NCBI GenBank assembly: GCA_014804755.1
Contig: JAAUZE010000008.1
Location: 350,109-414,108, forward strand
Length of the DNA: 64,000 nucleotides
Direction: 5' to 3'
Source: Lachnospiraceae bacterium
GTDB taxonomy: Bacteria; Bacillota; Clostridia; Lachnospirales; Lachnospiraceae
A program made the translations under genes and the position numbers. Positions 9,231 through 18,874 of the stretch are shown in pieces; the stretch's first letter is position 1, and each line of letters opens with the position of its first letter. A model generated the notes under the pieces. The model did not search any database. It saw only the letters and a list, made by a program, of their open reading frames with translations, and was not told where the DNA came from.

Positions 9231-10247
9231 GTGAATTTGTTCATTACTTCTGCAGGAAGAAGAGGATATATTGTAGAATATTTCAAAGAAGTGATTGGAA
9301 ATGAAGGGAAAGTATACGTAGGAAACAGTTCTTCACTTTCGGCGGCATTTTTCTATGCTGACGGACAGATTATGACTCCTTTGATATATGATAGCGCATA
9401 CATCCCTTTTTTGATTGACTTCTGCCAAAAGAATCAAATTGACTTTTTAATCTCACTGTTTGATATTGATCTGTTTGTTCTTGCACAGAATAAAGAGAAG
9501 TTTAAGGAGATTGGTACAGAGGTGATCGTATCTGAGCCTCAGGTAGTGGATCGATGTAATGATAAGTGGAAGACATATCTGTTCTGTAAAGAAAACGGAA
9601 TAAGCACGGCAAAAACATATTTGAATCCGGAGGAGGTATATTCGGATCTGGAAAAGAACACATTGCTTTTTCCAATGATCATCAAACCGAGATGGGGAAT
9701 GGGATCGATCGCCATGTTTGAGGCGGAAAACCGTAAGGAATTGGAACTGTTATACGAAAAATGCAAGCGGGATATCCAAAGATCCTATTTGAAGTATGAA
9801 GCAGCCTTTGACCTTGACCATTGCGTAATCATTCAGCAGAAACTGACCGGAGCGGAATATGGGGTTGATATTATCAACGATCTAAATGGAAATTATTGCG
9901 GTAATGTGGTGCGAAAAAAGTATGCTATGCGTTCAGGAGAGACAGACTGTGCGGCAGTCGTGAGAGATGAGGCTGTTTCGCATTTTGCGGAGAGACTGGG
10001 GAAGTGTTCAGGTCATATCGGAAATATGGATGTCGACGTATTTGTCGATAAAGGTGAGGTCTGTTTACTGGAGATGAACGCCAGATTCGGGGGAGGATAT
10101 CCGTTTAGTCATTTGGCGGGAGTAAATCTTCCAAAAGCCATCGTCAAGTGGTTAAAGGGGGAAGCTCTTACGGATGAGTTGACGGTGAAAGAATATAATA
10201 GGATTATTCAAAAAGATATTTCTTTTGTTGATCTGACGGAATTTTGA
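9231..10247 (+). CDS. ATP-grasp ligase (CarB-like)
   Basis: A 338-residue ATP-grasp protein resembling the ATP-binding half of carbamoyl-phosphate synthase large subunits. Seen are an N-terminal Rossmann-like domain starting NLFITSAGRRG, the ATP-binding PMIIKPRWGMGS loop near residue 150, and the metal-binding LLEMNARFGGGYP near residue 280. Such enzymes couple ATP to joining a carboxylate with an amine or carbamoyl group. In a glycan locus it could amidate or acylate a sugar or attach an amino acid. GTG start at 9231 with AGGAGA upstream. It lies between a fucosyltransferase-like gene and an aminotransferase; an asparagine-synthase-like gene is close by. The true substrate is unknown. Confidence 0.8.
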   Translation: MNLFITSAGRRGYIVEYFKEVIGNEGKVYVGNSSSLSAAFFYADGQIMTPLIYDSAYIPFLIDFCQKNQIDFLISLFDIDLFVLAQNKEKFKEIGTEVIVSEPQVVDRCNDKWKTYLFCKENGISTAKTYLNPEEVYSDLEKNTLLFPMIIKPRWGMGSIAMFEAENRKELELLYEKCKRDIQRSYLKYEAAFDLDHCVIIQQKLTGAEYGVDIINDLNGNYCGNVVRKKYAMRSGETDCAAVVRDEAVSHFAERLGKCSGHIGNMDVDVFVDKGEVCLLEMNARFGGGYPFSHLAGVNLPKAIVKWLKGEALTDELTVKEYNRIIQKDISFVDLTEF

Positions 10248-10317
10248 TAGGAAGAACTTCGTCTGTCAATACACGGAATCAGCCCATCGGGCAAAAGCGG
10301 TGATGGAAGGAAAAAGT

Positions 10318-11421
10318 ATGATATATGTAACGAAATCAAGCCTGCCGGAATTTGACGAATATGCGGCGGAAATACGGGATATATGGGAAAGCCACCGTCT
10401 GACAAATATGGGGCCGAAATATGAACAATTGAGAGAAAAGCTTGGAGAGCTTCTGTCTGCGGAACAGATAGAGCTTGTGAGCAATGGTCACATGGCGATT
10501 GAGCTTGCCTTACAGGCGCTGGAACTGAAGGGAGAGGTCATTACTACGCCGTTTACCTTTTCTTCGACTACGCATGCGATTGTGCATTGCGGTCTGACGC
10601 CCGTTTTCTGTGACATCGATCCGGTCAATTGTACGATGGATCCTGATAAAATAGAACAGCTTATTACACCCGAGACGACTGCCATCCTGCCTGTTCACGT
10701 CTACGGTCAGATCTGTAATATCGAACGGATTGCGCAGATCGCTAAGGAGCATCATCTGAAAGTGATCTATGATGCAGCGCATGCCGTAGGCGAAACCTAT
10801 AAAGGAAAGGGGCTGGGCGCATACGGAGACTTATCGACATTCAGCTTTCATGCGACGAAAGTGTTTAGTACTTGTGAAGGCGGAGGAGTCAGCTGCAACA
10901 GTGTTAAGGTAAAAGAACGTTTGTATACATTACAAAATTTCGGAATCAATATGGATGCTGAGGTGGTGGATATTGGTCTGAATTCCAAGATGAGTGAATT
11001 TCATGCCGCCATGGGGCTGTGCAATCTTCGCCACTTAGGGGAAATGATAAAAGAGCGGAAAAAACGTGTAGAACTGTACCGTGAAAACTTAAAAGGTTGT
11101 CCCGGAATTGAAATGCTCAAGGAACAGGAACATGTTGTCAGCAATTTTGCGTATTTCCCAATCTTTATCCACAAAGAAGAAATCGGCATGGACAGGGATC
11201 AGGTATGCGCGCTTTTGTATGAAAAAGGTTATTTTGCCAGAAAATATTTTTATCCGCCGACCAATGAATTTCCGTGTTATCAGGGAAAATTTCCGATACA
11301 GGAGACACCGATCGCGCATGAGAAATCCTTACAGGTGATGACGCTGCCGCTCTATCCGGATCTGGAAGAGGAGCATATTATGGAAATCTGCCGGATTCTT
11401 AAGTCATTAGAAACGGAGTAA
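10318..11421 (+). CDS. DegT/DnrJ/EryC1/StrS-family PLP aminotransferase
   Basis: A 367-residue sugar aminotransferase. The PLP lysine is in SFHATKVFSTCEGGG near residue 180, preceded by the family's DAAHAVG aspartate motif; GHMAIELAL near the N-terminus contacts the phosphate. These enzymes convert a keto-sugar nucleotide to an amino sugar. I placed the start at ATG 10318, with GGAAGGAAAA upstream, in preference to an in-frame GTG at 10300. The adjacent ATP-grasp gene may act on the amine it makes. The sugar nucleotide cannot be named. Confidence 0.9.
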   Translation: MIYVTKSSLPEFDEYAAEIRDIWESHRLTNMGPKYEQLREKLGELLSAEQIELVSNGHMAIELALQALELKGEVITTPFTFSSTTHAIVHCGLTPVFCDIDPVNCTMDPDKIEQLITPETTAILPVHVYGQICNIERIAQIAKEHHLKVIYDAAHAVGETYKGKGLGAYGDLSTFSFHATKVFSTCEGGGVSCNSVKVKERLYTLQNFGINMDAEVVDIGLNSKMSEFHAAMGLCNLRHLGEMIKERKKRVELYRENLKGCPGIEMLKEQEHVVSNFAYFPIFIHKEEIGMDRDQVCALLYEKGYFARKYFYPPTNEFPCYQGKFPIQETPIAHEKSLQVMTLPLYPDLEEEHIMEICRILKSLETE

Positions 11422-11425
11422 ATGG

Positions 11426-12283
11426 ATGGGAATGACAGGGGATCACAAAAATAAGTTCTGGGTGGAGCCGTTAGCGGGGCTTGGTAATCGGATGCAGGTG
11501 CTGGCGTCGGCTTATTTTTTAGCGGAAAAGTATCATAAAAGACTTTGTATTCTTTGGAACAATAACAGCGATCTGGCGGCGGACTTTGGAGATATTTTTG
11601 AATGGATACCGGAGGTAGACATCATAACGGTCACAACGGACGGATACCGCACAAAGCCGTTATTAAGGTTGAAAAGTGAAAGGCTGCGCAAAAAGCTTAT
11701 GACAAAATGCAGCTTTGTGACAGAGGTTGACAAATGGGATGGTATGAGCTCTGAGAAAATCTGCCGAATGGTTGATGAGGGAGTCCGGGATGCAGGGGAC
11801 ATTTATCTGAAATCGTGGAAACCATTTACGCCGGTATATGAGGATCGCGGGATCACGTTGGATTTTTTGAAACCATCCGCGGAAGTGTGTCTAAGAGGAA
11901 AGGATCTGTTTGACAGGATCGGAGCTGATACTGTGGGAGTTCATATCAGGCGGACGGATCACGAGGAGGCGATCGCGAACAGCCCGATCTCGGCATTTCT
12001 TGCGCAGATGCAGAAGGAGCTGGAGCGAAATCCTGAGTGCCGTTTTTTTGTGGCAACGGACGACCATGAGGTAGAGAACGAGATTGCGCAAAGGTTTGGC
12101 GAAGGTGTCTTTTTTAAGGACAATAAGAGCTGGGGAAGAAATCAGACGGACGGGATGCTGGATGCCTGTGTGGATTTATGGGCATTGTCCAGATGCGGGA
12201 AGATTCTTGGCAGTAAGGGAAGCACCTTTGGGATGATCGCGGCCAAGCTGGGATCTAAGGAACTGGAGATTGTGAGAAAGTGA
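11426..12283 (+). CDS. Fucosyltransferase-like GT-B glycosyltransferase
   Basis: A 285-residue enzyme with the two hallmarks of the NodZ/alpha-fucosyltransferase superfamily: PLAGLGNRMQ near residue 15, and GVHIRRTDHEE near residue 170, where the paired arginines contact GDP-sugar. A C-terminal GSKGSTFGMIA stretch is the third motif. It is shorter than most and distinct in sequence from the gene at 8168. It begins 4 bp after the aminotransferase and overlaps the next gene by 4 bp, so it is translationally coupled on both sides. Confidence 0.75.
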   Translation: MGMTGDHKNKFWVEPLAGLGNRMQVLASAYFLAEKYHKRLCILWNNNSDLAADFGDIFEWIPEVDIITVTTDGYRTKPLLRLKSERLRKKLMTKCSFVTEVDKWDGMSSEKICRMVDEGVRDAGDIYLKSWKPFTPVYEDRGITLDFLKPSAEVCLRGKDLFDRIGADTVGVHIRRTDHEEAIANSPISAFLAQMQKELERNPECRFFVATDDHEVENEIAQRFGEGVFFKDNKSWGRNQTDGMLDACVDLWALSRCGKILGSKGSTFGMIAAKLGSKELEIVRK

Positions 12284-13656
12284 GGAAGAAATCGGATATG
12301 CTGTTGGATTATGCCGAAACGGACTGGCTCGGGAGCAGGCCGGTATTTTATAACGAAAAAACAGGAAAAATCAGTTATCAGATCAACGAAGTGATCGATG
12401 ATCAAAATATCCGCTTTCATCCGGAGGGGTTAAGGAATTATTTTCGTTTCGGATATTCCGTGTTCGGACAGACTCCGATCGAGGATGTTAAGTTTTTGAG
12501 ATATGCTTCCAAAATAGAGAAAGGAAAAGACGGGAAGCCCGTCATTACTTATCTGGAGGATCCTGCGGAAAGTCTTTTGGGACAGAAGGCGGACAGCAGG
12601 GAGGTACTGGAAAAAATCAGAGAGTCGATACAGGAATGGGAGAAGACCGTTTCCGGATCGATCATTTTACCTTTAAGCGGCGGATATGATTCAAGGCTGC
12701 TGTTGGCTGATGTCAAAGATAAATCCAAGATCAAAGCATATTCCTATGGGTATTCCAAAAGACAGGAGGATTCGTTTGAGGTCGTGCGCGCAAGGAAACT
12801 TGCCGAGAACTATAGACTAGACTGGAAAAATATTAAACTTGGCGGATTCCTGAATTATATGGATGAATGGAATGAAATGTATGGTCCCGCCATACATGCG
12901 CATGGTATGTATCAAATGGAGTTTTACAAAAAAATATGTGAGGATACAAAAGGGACGGATCATGCAGTCTTAAGCGGCATAATCGGGGACGGCTGGGCCG
13001 GAAATGTGCGTATTAAAGAGATTGGCAGAATCGAGGATTTGGCGCTGCTTGGCTATGCGCATGGACTGTGCATACAGGAAGATATCTGTCTGCTTCCGGA
13101 GGTCAGGGAGCTGCAGAAACAGTTTTACGAAGAAAATAAAGAAAAACTACGCGAAGAGAACTGGCGGATTCTATTTGCCATGAGAATGAAGATCATGCTC
13201 CTCAGGTATCTGCTGGAAACACCCAGACAGTATGGGATGTCGGCGTGGTCCCCTTTTCTGGATAAAGATATTGCGCTTTCGATGCTGAATATCCCGTGGC
13301 AGGAGAAAGAGGGAAGATTGTGGCAGAAGCGCTATTTTGAGGAAACTCATATTGAATATGGATGGCTGAAAAAAGAGTGTGATTATAATATGATCATTGA
13401 TGAGAATGCGCTCAGAAATGTCACACCCGAACCGCTGAACGAGAAACTGCTGGCAAAGATCATAAAGCCGGATTATGTGGAATGGATCAATCGGATGCTG
13501 GTTCACAAACCGCTCCCGAGTTTTTCAGCAAAACCGAAGACGATGCGGAATATTGCCAATAAAGCAATCAAAAAAATAAATGCGGGAAAGATGAAGGCTT
13601 TGATCGCTTACGAAATCATATATCCTTTGCAGAAGGTGATGGAGAAGGCGTTTTAG
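12280..13656 (+). CDS. Asparagine-synthase-like protein (ATP pyrophosphatase domain, no glutaminase Cys)
   Basis: A 458-residue protein whose C-terminal two-thirds match the synthetase half of AsnB: the PP-loop LSGGYDSR near residue 131 and an AWSPFLDKDIA segment near residue 322. The N-terminal part has the rough shape of an AsnB N-domain but starts M-R-K-K, so the catalytic Cys2 of glutamine hydrolysis is absent; ammonia or another amine may be the nitrogen source. Asparagine-synthase homologues in O-antigen loci (WbpS type) amidate uronic acids, a possible role here. GTG start overlapping the previous TGA by 4 bp. Substrate unknown. Confidence 0.78.
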   Translation: MRKKSDMLLDYAETDWLGSRPVFYNEKTGKISYQINEVIDDQNIRFHPEGLRNYFRFGYSVFGQTPIEDVKFLRYASKIEKGKDGKPVITYLEDPAESLLGQKADSREVLEKIRESIQEWEKTVSGSIILPLSGGYDSRLLLADVKDKSKIKAYSYGYSKRQEDSFEVVRARKLAENYRLDWKNIKLGGFLNYMDEWNEMYGPAIHAHGMYQMEFYKKICEDTKGTDHAVLSGIIGDGWAGNVRIKEIGRIEDLALLGYAHGLCIQEDICLLPEVRELQKQFYEENKEKLREENWRILFAMRMKIMLLRYLLETPRQYGMSAWSPFLDKDIALSMLNIPWQEKEGRLWQKRYFEETHIEYGWLKKECDYNMIIDENALRNVTPEPLNEKLLAKIIKPDYVEWINRMLVHKPLPSFSAKPKTMRNIANKAIKKINAGKMKALIAYEIIYPLQKVMEKAF

Positions 13657-13682
13657 TCCTTTTCGAAGACTATGAGAAAGGC

Positions 13683-14681
13683 ATGGATAAGGATATGAAT
13701 GCACCGGTGATCGTGTTTGCTTATAACAGACCGGAACATCTGAAAAAGACCCTGCATGCGCTGGAGCGCGCAGAGGGCGCAGACGTAAGCGAACTGTATT
13801 TGTTTGCCGACGGTTATAAAGGAGAACGGGACAGGCAGCAGGTTTTGAAGGTTCACGAGTATCTAAAGGAATATGAGAAGCACAGCCTGTTTGCCAAAGT
13901 ACACGCGGTTTACGGAGAACAGAACAGGGGACTTGCGGAATCGGTGATTACCGGAGTCGGAAGCGTGATAGAGAAATATGGCAGAGTCATTGTTGTGGAG
14001 GACGATCTTTTAGTGACTGAGGATTTTTTGCGTTATATGAACGCTGCACTCGATCATTATGAGGATCATCCGGACGCATGGGCTGTCAGTGGGTGGACTC
14101 CCGAAGTACCGGAAATCGGAGCGCTTAAAACGGACACGTTTCTGTGGTATCGCTGCAATAGCTGGGGATGGGCGACATGGCTCGACAGATGGCGTTTAAT
14201 CGATTGGTCTATGAAAGAATACCCGGCCTTCCGGTATTCCATAAGAAGAAGACGGAAAATGAATCGGGGCGGCGCGGATCTGGCGGATATGTTGGACATG
14301 CAGATGCAGGGTAAGATTCATTCCTGGGCAGTCCGTTTTGCTTATGCTGAGAGTATGAACGATAAGCTGACCGTCTTCCCGAGGGAGACCAAAGTTGTAA
14401 ATTGCGGGCGGGACGGGAGCGGCACGAACTGCCATGATAAGCGGAAGGAATCAGAAAGCAGGTCCGGTCGTTGTGATGGGATGAATGCTGTGACAGAGGT
14501 TTCAGCGGGGCAGCAGGATACGGCCGCTTGCGAAAATAAAAAAGAATACAATTGGGGAGAGATGCTTCCCGACCGGAAGCTTGATAAAAAGATTTACAGA
14601 GCGTATTCGGGTTCCAGACGGCACTGTCTGAAATGGAGGATCAAAAGTGTCCTGAACAGGCTGGGGATTCGGAAATTCTGA
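13683..14681 (+). CDS. GT-A glycosyltransferase (GT2-like, paralogue of 35479)
   Basis: A 332-residue transferase with VIVFAYNRPEHLKKT at the N-terminus, a VVEDDLLV metal-binding E-D-D near residue 107, and the NSWGWATWLDRW block near residue 159. The same order is seen in the gene at 35479-36414. The type resembles bacterial GNT-I-like enzymes common in capsule loci. Residues about 242-290 are a hydrophilic, Ser/Gly/Arg/Asp-rich insertion with several cysteines that the paralogue lacks. A second in-frame ATG at 13695 is possible. Donor unknown. Confidence 0.82.
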   Translation: MDKDMNAPVIVFAYNRPEHLKKTLHALERAEGADVSELYLFADGYKGERDRQQVLKVHEYLKEYEKHSLFAKVHAVYGEQNRGLAESVITGVGSVIEKYGRVIVVEDDLLVTEDFLRYMNAALDHYEDHPDAWAVSGWTPEVPEIGALKTDTFLWYRCNSWGWATWLDRWRLIDWSMKEYPAFRYSIRRRRKMNRGGADLADMLDMQMQGKIHSWAVRFAYAESMNDKLTVFPRETKVVNCGRDGSGTNCHDKRKESESRSGRCDGMNAVTEVSAGQQDTAACENKKEYNWGEMLPDRKLDKKIYRAYSGSRRHCLKWRIKSVLNRLGIRKF

Positions 14682-14729
14682 GAAGCACAGACAAAGAATA
14701 GAACAGAGCGGACAAAGAGTGAAACAGAG

Positions 14730-15713
14730 ATGGCGAAAAACAAAGAAAATGCGGGGTTGAATCTACTTCGGGCGTTTGCCTGCCTGTGGGTTATTGCGGT
14801 ACATTTGGAACAGAATATCACTATGACGGGATTTGTGCAGCAATTTTGCAGGGCGGGTTCTACCGGAGTGGAGTTCTTTTTCATCCTGAGCGGGTATCTG
14901 GCGTATCAATCGCTTGACAGGATCCCGGATCAGGGCGGGAAGCACGGACTGCGAAACTGGTGGAGAAAGCGCGCCGTCCGGATCCTGCCGTTGTATTATA
15001 TCATGATTCTTTTTTATGCGGTGTACTATTCCTTCATGGGCGGTGTGCCGGCGGATGAGACCGGACTTGGATGGTTCCGGTATGTGTTTTTGCTGAATCA
15101 GTGGGTTTACTCTGAGGAAAATTTTTGGATGAATCTGGGTGCGGTGTGGACGATCAGCGTGTTCGTGTTCTTTTATCTGCTCGTGCCGGTGTACCATCGG
15201 GTTATCCGCAGCTATCGCACTTCTCTGGCAGGCGTTGCGGCACTGTATATTTTGGCGCGGCTTGTGGAGCGCAGTACAGACTGGCTGAGACCGCTGCAAT
15301 TTTTATATTTATTTGCCATAGGCATTACGGCATATCTTGCGGTCAGAGAACAAAAGGAATGGAATTTTGCGGCGCTTGTGTGCCCGATCCTGTTGCTGCT
15401 GGTTGTAAAAGGCTCTGATTCCGGATTGATGCCGGCCTTTTTGGCGGCGCTTTTTGTTGTCGCTTCCTCCGCCCTTCCGATGGAGTGGCCGTTTATTACG
15501 AAGGCCGCGCATGTGATCAGCCGATATTCCTATTCGGCGTATTTGATCCATGCGGGGGTAATGGTAGTGATGTATGCGCATAGGCCGGATTCTGATGTGA
15601 TGTATGTTCTTGTGTTTGCGGCGGCCACCGTGCTTCTCACATGGTCTGCATATCAGATTGTGGAGAAACGGCTGGGAAGACGGCTGTTGTGTCTGGGTGA
15701 AAAAAGCAATTGA
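14730..15713 (+). CDS. Acyltransferase 3 family (OafA/YrhL-like) membrane O-acyltransferase
   Basis: A 327-residue membrane protein with about ten hydrophobic segments. It begins with the family pattern NLLRAFACLWVIAVH, whose His is essential in known members, followed by GVEFFFILSGYL and a positively charged WRKRAVRILPLYY segment. Members move acetyl or other acyl groups onto extracellular or periplasmic sugars. It lies 48 bp after a glycosyltransferase and 15 bp before a membrane protein. A second member is at 50502. Confidence 0.9.
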   Translation: MAKNKENAGLNLLRAFACLWVIAVHLEQNITMTGFVQQFCRAGSTGVEFFFILSGYLAYQSLDRIPDQGGKHGLRNWWRKRAVRILPLYYIMILFYAVYYSFMGGVPADETGLGWFRYVFLLNQWVYSEENFWMNLGAVWTISVFVFFYLLVPVYHRVIRSYRTSLAGVAALYILARLVERSTDWLRPLQFLYLFAIGITAYLAVREQKEWNFAALVCPILLLLVVKGSDSGLMPAFLAALFVVASSALPMEWPFITKAAHVISRYSYSAYLIHAGVMVVMYAHRPDSDVMYVLVFAAATVLLTWSAYQIVEKRLGRRLLCLGEKSN

Positions 15714-15728
15714 ACCGGTCTGCGTTTT

Positions 15729-17510
15729 ATGCAGAGATCCAAAAAGAGAAAACGGATGGAGAACATGAAAAAAGGGTTAGGAAGAGAAAAACAACAGATC
15801 CTGTTTGCGGCGGTCGTGGCGGTGCTGTTTGCTGTTTTTGCAGCGCGCGCGCTGTTTAGTATGCCGCTGGATGATGAGTTATGTTATTTGGCCGCGTTAA
15901 AACGATACTTACAAGGCGACCGTTTCCTGCTGGATGACTGGCATCCGCCGACCCAGTTGAGCACCTGGCCGATTTTTCAGCTTGTGCGATGGATTCCGGG
16001 CTTTCAGATCAATGTGTTACAGGCGCGGATTGTTTATCTCTGTGTTCATTTTGCATCCGGTATGGTCATCTGGCGGCTGCTGAAAGACAGGAAGGGCATC
16101 CTGTGGATGGTCTTTGTTTATTTGTGTTTTACTCCATATAATATTACGGCATTGAGCTATAATACCATGGCGATCGCTGTCTTTTTTATCCTGATCGCTT
16201 TTTGTCTGAGCAGAAGGCAGTGGAGACGGAGGGACTATGTGCTCTGCGGATTCCTGCTATGCCTTTCCATGTTCAGCAATCCATATTTATTCCTTGTCTA
16301 CCCGGTCTATCTGGCAGTGTGTGTGGTCAGACGGTGCAGAAAAAGGGAGCAGGAGGGACTTTTTTCCTGCGCAGGAATCGTATGGGTAACATGCGGAGCG
16401 TTGATACTGGGTGGGGCGTTTCTGATCTCCCTGATCGGGAAAGGGAGTTTCGATGAATATCTGTATAACGTGAGAATGATATTGAATGATGCGGAGCGTA
16501 AGGCGAATCCGCTTGTGAAGCTATTGAAGAGTCAGTGGCAGATATTCCGGGTGTATTGGCGCTGCTCGGTCGTGCTGATCTGCGCTTATGCCGTTACGAT
16601 CCTAAAGAGAAAAACACTGGATGAGAAGTGGCGGAAGTATTTGTTTGGCATTTCTGTGATTTTTACGGTATATGCGGTTCTTCGTTTTGCCTTTATTTAT
16701 GGGAGTGTTGCCAATAACCTGATGATGGTGCCGCTTTTTTATTTAGGGGTTGAGATTTTCCTGCTGACCGTATGCGGAAATACAGACTGTGCGCGCCGGG
16801 AGGAGGCCGGGCAGCAGATAAGCGCACCGGAGAGCGAAGCGGTGTCATCGATAAAAAGCGAGTTTGCTGCGCTGGCGTTCGGCTACCTGTTTGCAGTATG
16901 CAATTTTCTCGGAACCAACACGGAGATTTTGTCCATGTCCGCCATGTTTGTAATCCCGTCCGGTATCACAGTGCTGATGCTGTGCGAATACCGGGGGCTT
17001 ATCAGCGGGGAGAAAACGCCGCATGTACAGAGTATCCTCTCGTATGGCGCGGTCGCAGTATTTGCTTTCTGCGTTCTTTGGCTGAGGTTATTCTTTACAT
17101 GGTTTGATGCGCCGCTGTGGGAGCTGGATACGAAAATGCTGCAGGGACCCTGCAGAGGGATTTATACTACCGCAGAAACGGCGGACGAATATCAGGAGTT
17201 ACTGTCTGCGATCGATCTGTGTGGAATTACATCAAGGGATAAAGTACTGTTTCTCCCGATCTCTGCGCTGCCGCTCGTGTATTCGGAGGGGGAGATCGCG
17301 GTTCCTTATGTGACGCGTTTTGCAGTGGACAGCTCGGAGCTGATCGAATACTATGAATCCCATTCGGATAAGATACCGACCAAGATTATCATTACGGATT
17401 GCGAAAACGGGGGATATTTCGGGGAGGAAGAAAAGACAGCGGAATATTTCTTAGCGCGGGGATATCAGGTGCGTATTGTGACGGATCAGGTGGTTATGCT
17501 GTATCAGTAA
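15729..17510 (+). CDS. Polytopic membrane protein, GT-C-like glycosyltransferase
   Basis: A 593-residue membrane protein with about 11-12 hydrophobic segments and a soluble C-terminal domain. The first outside loop has PLDDELCYL, the acidic pair expected in GT-C enzymes that use polyprenyl-phosphate sugars, followed by DDWHPPTQLSTWP in the position where ArnT-like proteins carry a conserved Pro-rich motif. A hydrophilic insertion lies near residues 353-378. ATGs at 15756 and 15765 are in frame and may be the real start, since 15729 has no clear ribosome site. This is the last gene before a promoter. Assignment is by topology and loop motifs only. Confidence 0.6.
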   Translation: MQRSKKRKRMENMKKGLGREKQQILFAAVVAVLFAVFAARALFSMPLDDELCYLAALKRYLQGDRFLLDDWHPPTQLSTWPIFQLVRWIPGFQINVLQARIVYLCVHFASGMVIWRLLKDRKGILWMVFVYLCFTPYNITALSYNTMAIAVFFILIAFCLSRRQWRRRDYVLCGFLLCLSMFSNPYLFLVYPVYLAVCVVRRCRKREQEGLFSCAGIVWVTCGALILGGAFLISLIGKGSFDEYLYNVRMILNDAERKANPLVKLLKSQWQIFRVYWRCSVVLICAYAVTILKRKTLDEKWRKYLFGISVIFTVYAVLRFAFIYGSVANNLMMVPLFYLGVEIFLLTVCGNTDCARREEAGQQISAPESEAVSSIKSEFAALAFGYLFAVCNFLGTNTEILSMSAMFVIPSGITVLMLCEYRGLISGEKTPHVQSILSYGAVAVFAFCVLWLRLFFTWFDAPLWELDTKMLQGPCRGIYTTAETADEYQELLSAIDLCGITSRDKVLFLPISALPLVYSEGEIAVPYVTRFAVDSSELIEYYESHSDKIPTKIIITDCENGGYFGEEEKTAEYFLARGYQVRIVTDQVVMLYQ

Positions 17511-17526
17511 ATTTACTTCAATTTCT

Positions 17527-17555
17527 TTGCATAATCTTGGTATATCTGCTATGAT
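17527..17555 (+). promoter_or_regulatory. Sigma-70-type promoter before the GT4/ABC/RfbH group
   Basis: TTGCAT at 17527-17532 and TATGAT at 17550-17555 are separated by exactly 17 bp. They lie in the 158-bp gap after the 15729 gene and about 110 bp upstream of the next start. A leader of some 105 nt follows. No terminator is visible just before it, so it may boost rather than isolate transcription. Confidence 0.6.
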
Positions 17556-17668
17556 AAAAGCGCGGTGATCTGAGAATGTGTGATCAGGGATCGCACGGAA
17601 AATCGTATGGAGAAAGAATCTGCGGGAAAGGACGAGCAGACCTGACAGACAGGGTATTATGTTAAAAT

Positions 17669-18874
17669 ATGAGTGAACAAACGGGGCAGAAGAGACTTGG
17701 AAAAAAGCGAATAGGGATTTATCTGGAGCGTCATCCGGATTCCGGTGGCGCTTATCAATACTGCCTTGCGATGTTAAAGTCTCTTGCGGCACTTCCAAAG
17801 GAACGGTATGAGGTTGTCGCTTTTATCATGTATGAGGAGTGGCGTCCGATTGCGGAAGGCTTCGGTCTTCGAGCGATTTATGCGCAAAAAAACAAATTAG
17901 AAAAGGTGATTTATCATCTGGCGGAGCTTTCGCTGCCGGTCGAGGCATGCAGAAAGCTGTGCCGTTTTTTGCATCCGTTTGCGCGTGCGCTCCGCAGAGA
18001 ACGCATAGAAGCGTGTATTTATCCTTGTGCGGATAAGATCAGCTTCATGATGGATACCCCGGCGATCGTATCGGTGTTTGATCTGATGCATCGGTATCTG
18101 ACGGAGTTCCCGGAAATCTCGGCGCCTGAAATTTATAAGAGCCGGGAGAGAAGTTATACGAATATTGCCCGTTATGCGAGAATGGTCTTTGTGGATTCCG
18201 ATGTGGGCAGACAGCAGATGATTGAATGCTACGGCGGGCAGGCGGCAGATTTAAGCGGCAGGGTGTATCCGCTTCCGTTCATTGCCCCCGATTATGTGTA
18301 TGAGAGTATAGGGAAGCCGATGTATCCGAAGCCGGATATATTTGAAAACTATATTTTTTACCCGGCGCAGTTTTGGAAGCATAAAAATCATGGCAGGCTG
18401 CTGGAGGCGATTGCACGCCTGAAGAAAGAGGGCGTGTGTGTCAATCTTGTGTGCAGTGGAACGGGAAAAAACGGGTATGAGAATGCATGCAGGCAGATAC
18501 GGGAGCTGCATTTGGAGGATCAGGTCAAAATCCTTGGCTATGTCTCGAACAAGGAGATGGTAGCGCTCTATCAACACGCAAGGGCGCTTGTCATGCCGAC
18601 CTTCGGGGGACCGACGAACATCCCGCAGTTGGAGGCCTTTGTACTTGGCTGCCCGGTGGCGACGTCAAGGATTTTCGGCATTCCGGAGCAGGTGGGTGAC
18701 GCTGCGCTCTTATTTGATCCCGCGGATGTGGACGAGATCGCGGATTGCGTGAAAAGACTGTGGCAGGACGACGCGTTATGCGACAGCCTGATCCGCGCAG
18801 GGCATGAACGGGCAGCACGCTGGGGTGAGCAGCAGTTTGCACGGCGCTTATACGAATATTTGGAGGAGCTATGA
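17669..18874 (+). CDS. Family 4 glycosyltransferase (GT-B)
   Basis: A 401-residue GT-B enzyme. The N-domain starts IGIYLERHPDSGGAYQY; the C-domain holds the GT4 pattern of FYPAQFWKHKNHGRLLEA near residue 229, VLG-type strand KILGYVSNKEM, and the catalytic region LVMPTFGGPTNIPQLEAFVLGCPV near residue 308, where the second Glu normally binds the donor. Retaining enzymes of this family use nucleotide sugars. It overlaps the ABC exporter gene by 4 bp. The ribosome site is weak. Donor and acceptor unknown. Confidence 0.88.
   Translation: MSEQTGQKRLGKKRIGIYLERHPDSGGAYQYCLAMLKSLAALPKERYEVVAFIMYEEWRPIAEGFGLRAIYAQKNKLEKVIYHLAELSLPVEACRKLCRFLHPFARALRRERIEACIYPCADKISFMMDTPAIVSVFDLMHRYLTEFPEISAPEIYKSRERSYTNIARYARMVFVDSDVGRQQMIECYGGQAADLSGRVYPLPFIAPDYVYESIGKPMYPKPDIFENYIFYPAQFWKHKNHGRLLEAIARLKKEGVCVNLVCSGTGKNGYENACRQIRELHLEDQVKILGYVSNKEMVALYQHARALVMPTFGGPTNIPQLEAFVLGCPVATSRIFGIPEQVGDAALLFDPADVDEIADCVKRLWQDDALCDSLIRAGHERAARWGEQQFARRLYEYLEEL

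Noticed and set aside
10318-11421. DegT protein as a second 3-dehydrase like RfbH
   Set aside because: It keeps the PLP lysine and lacks the iron-sulfur cysteines.
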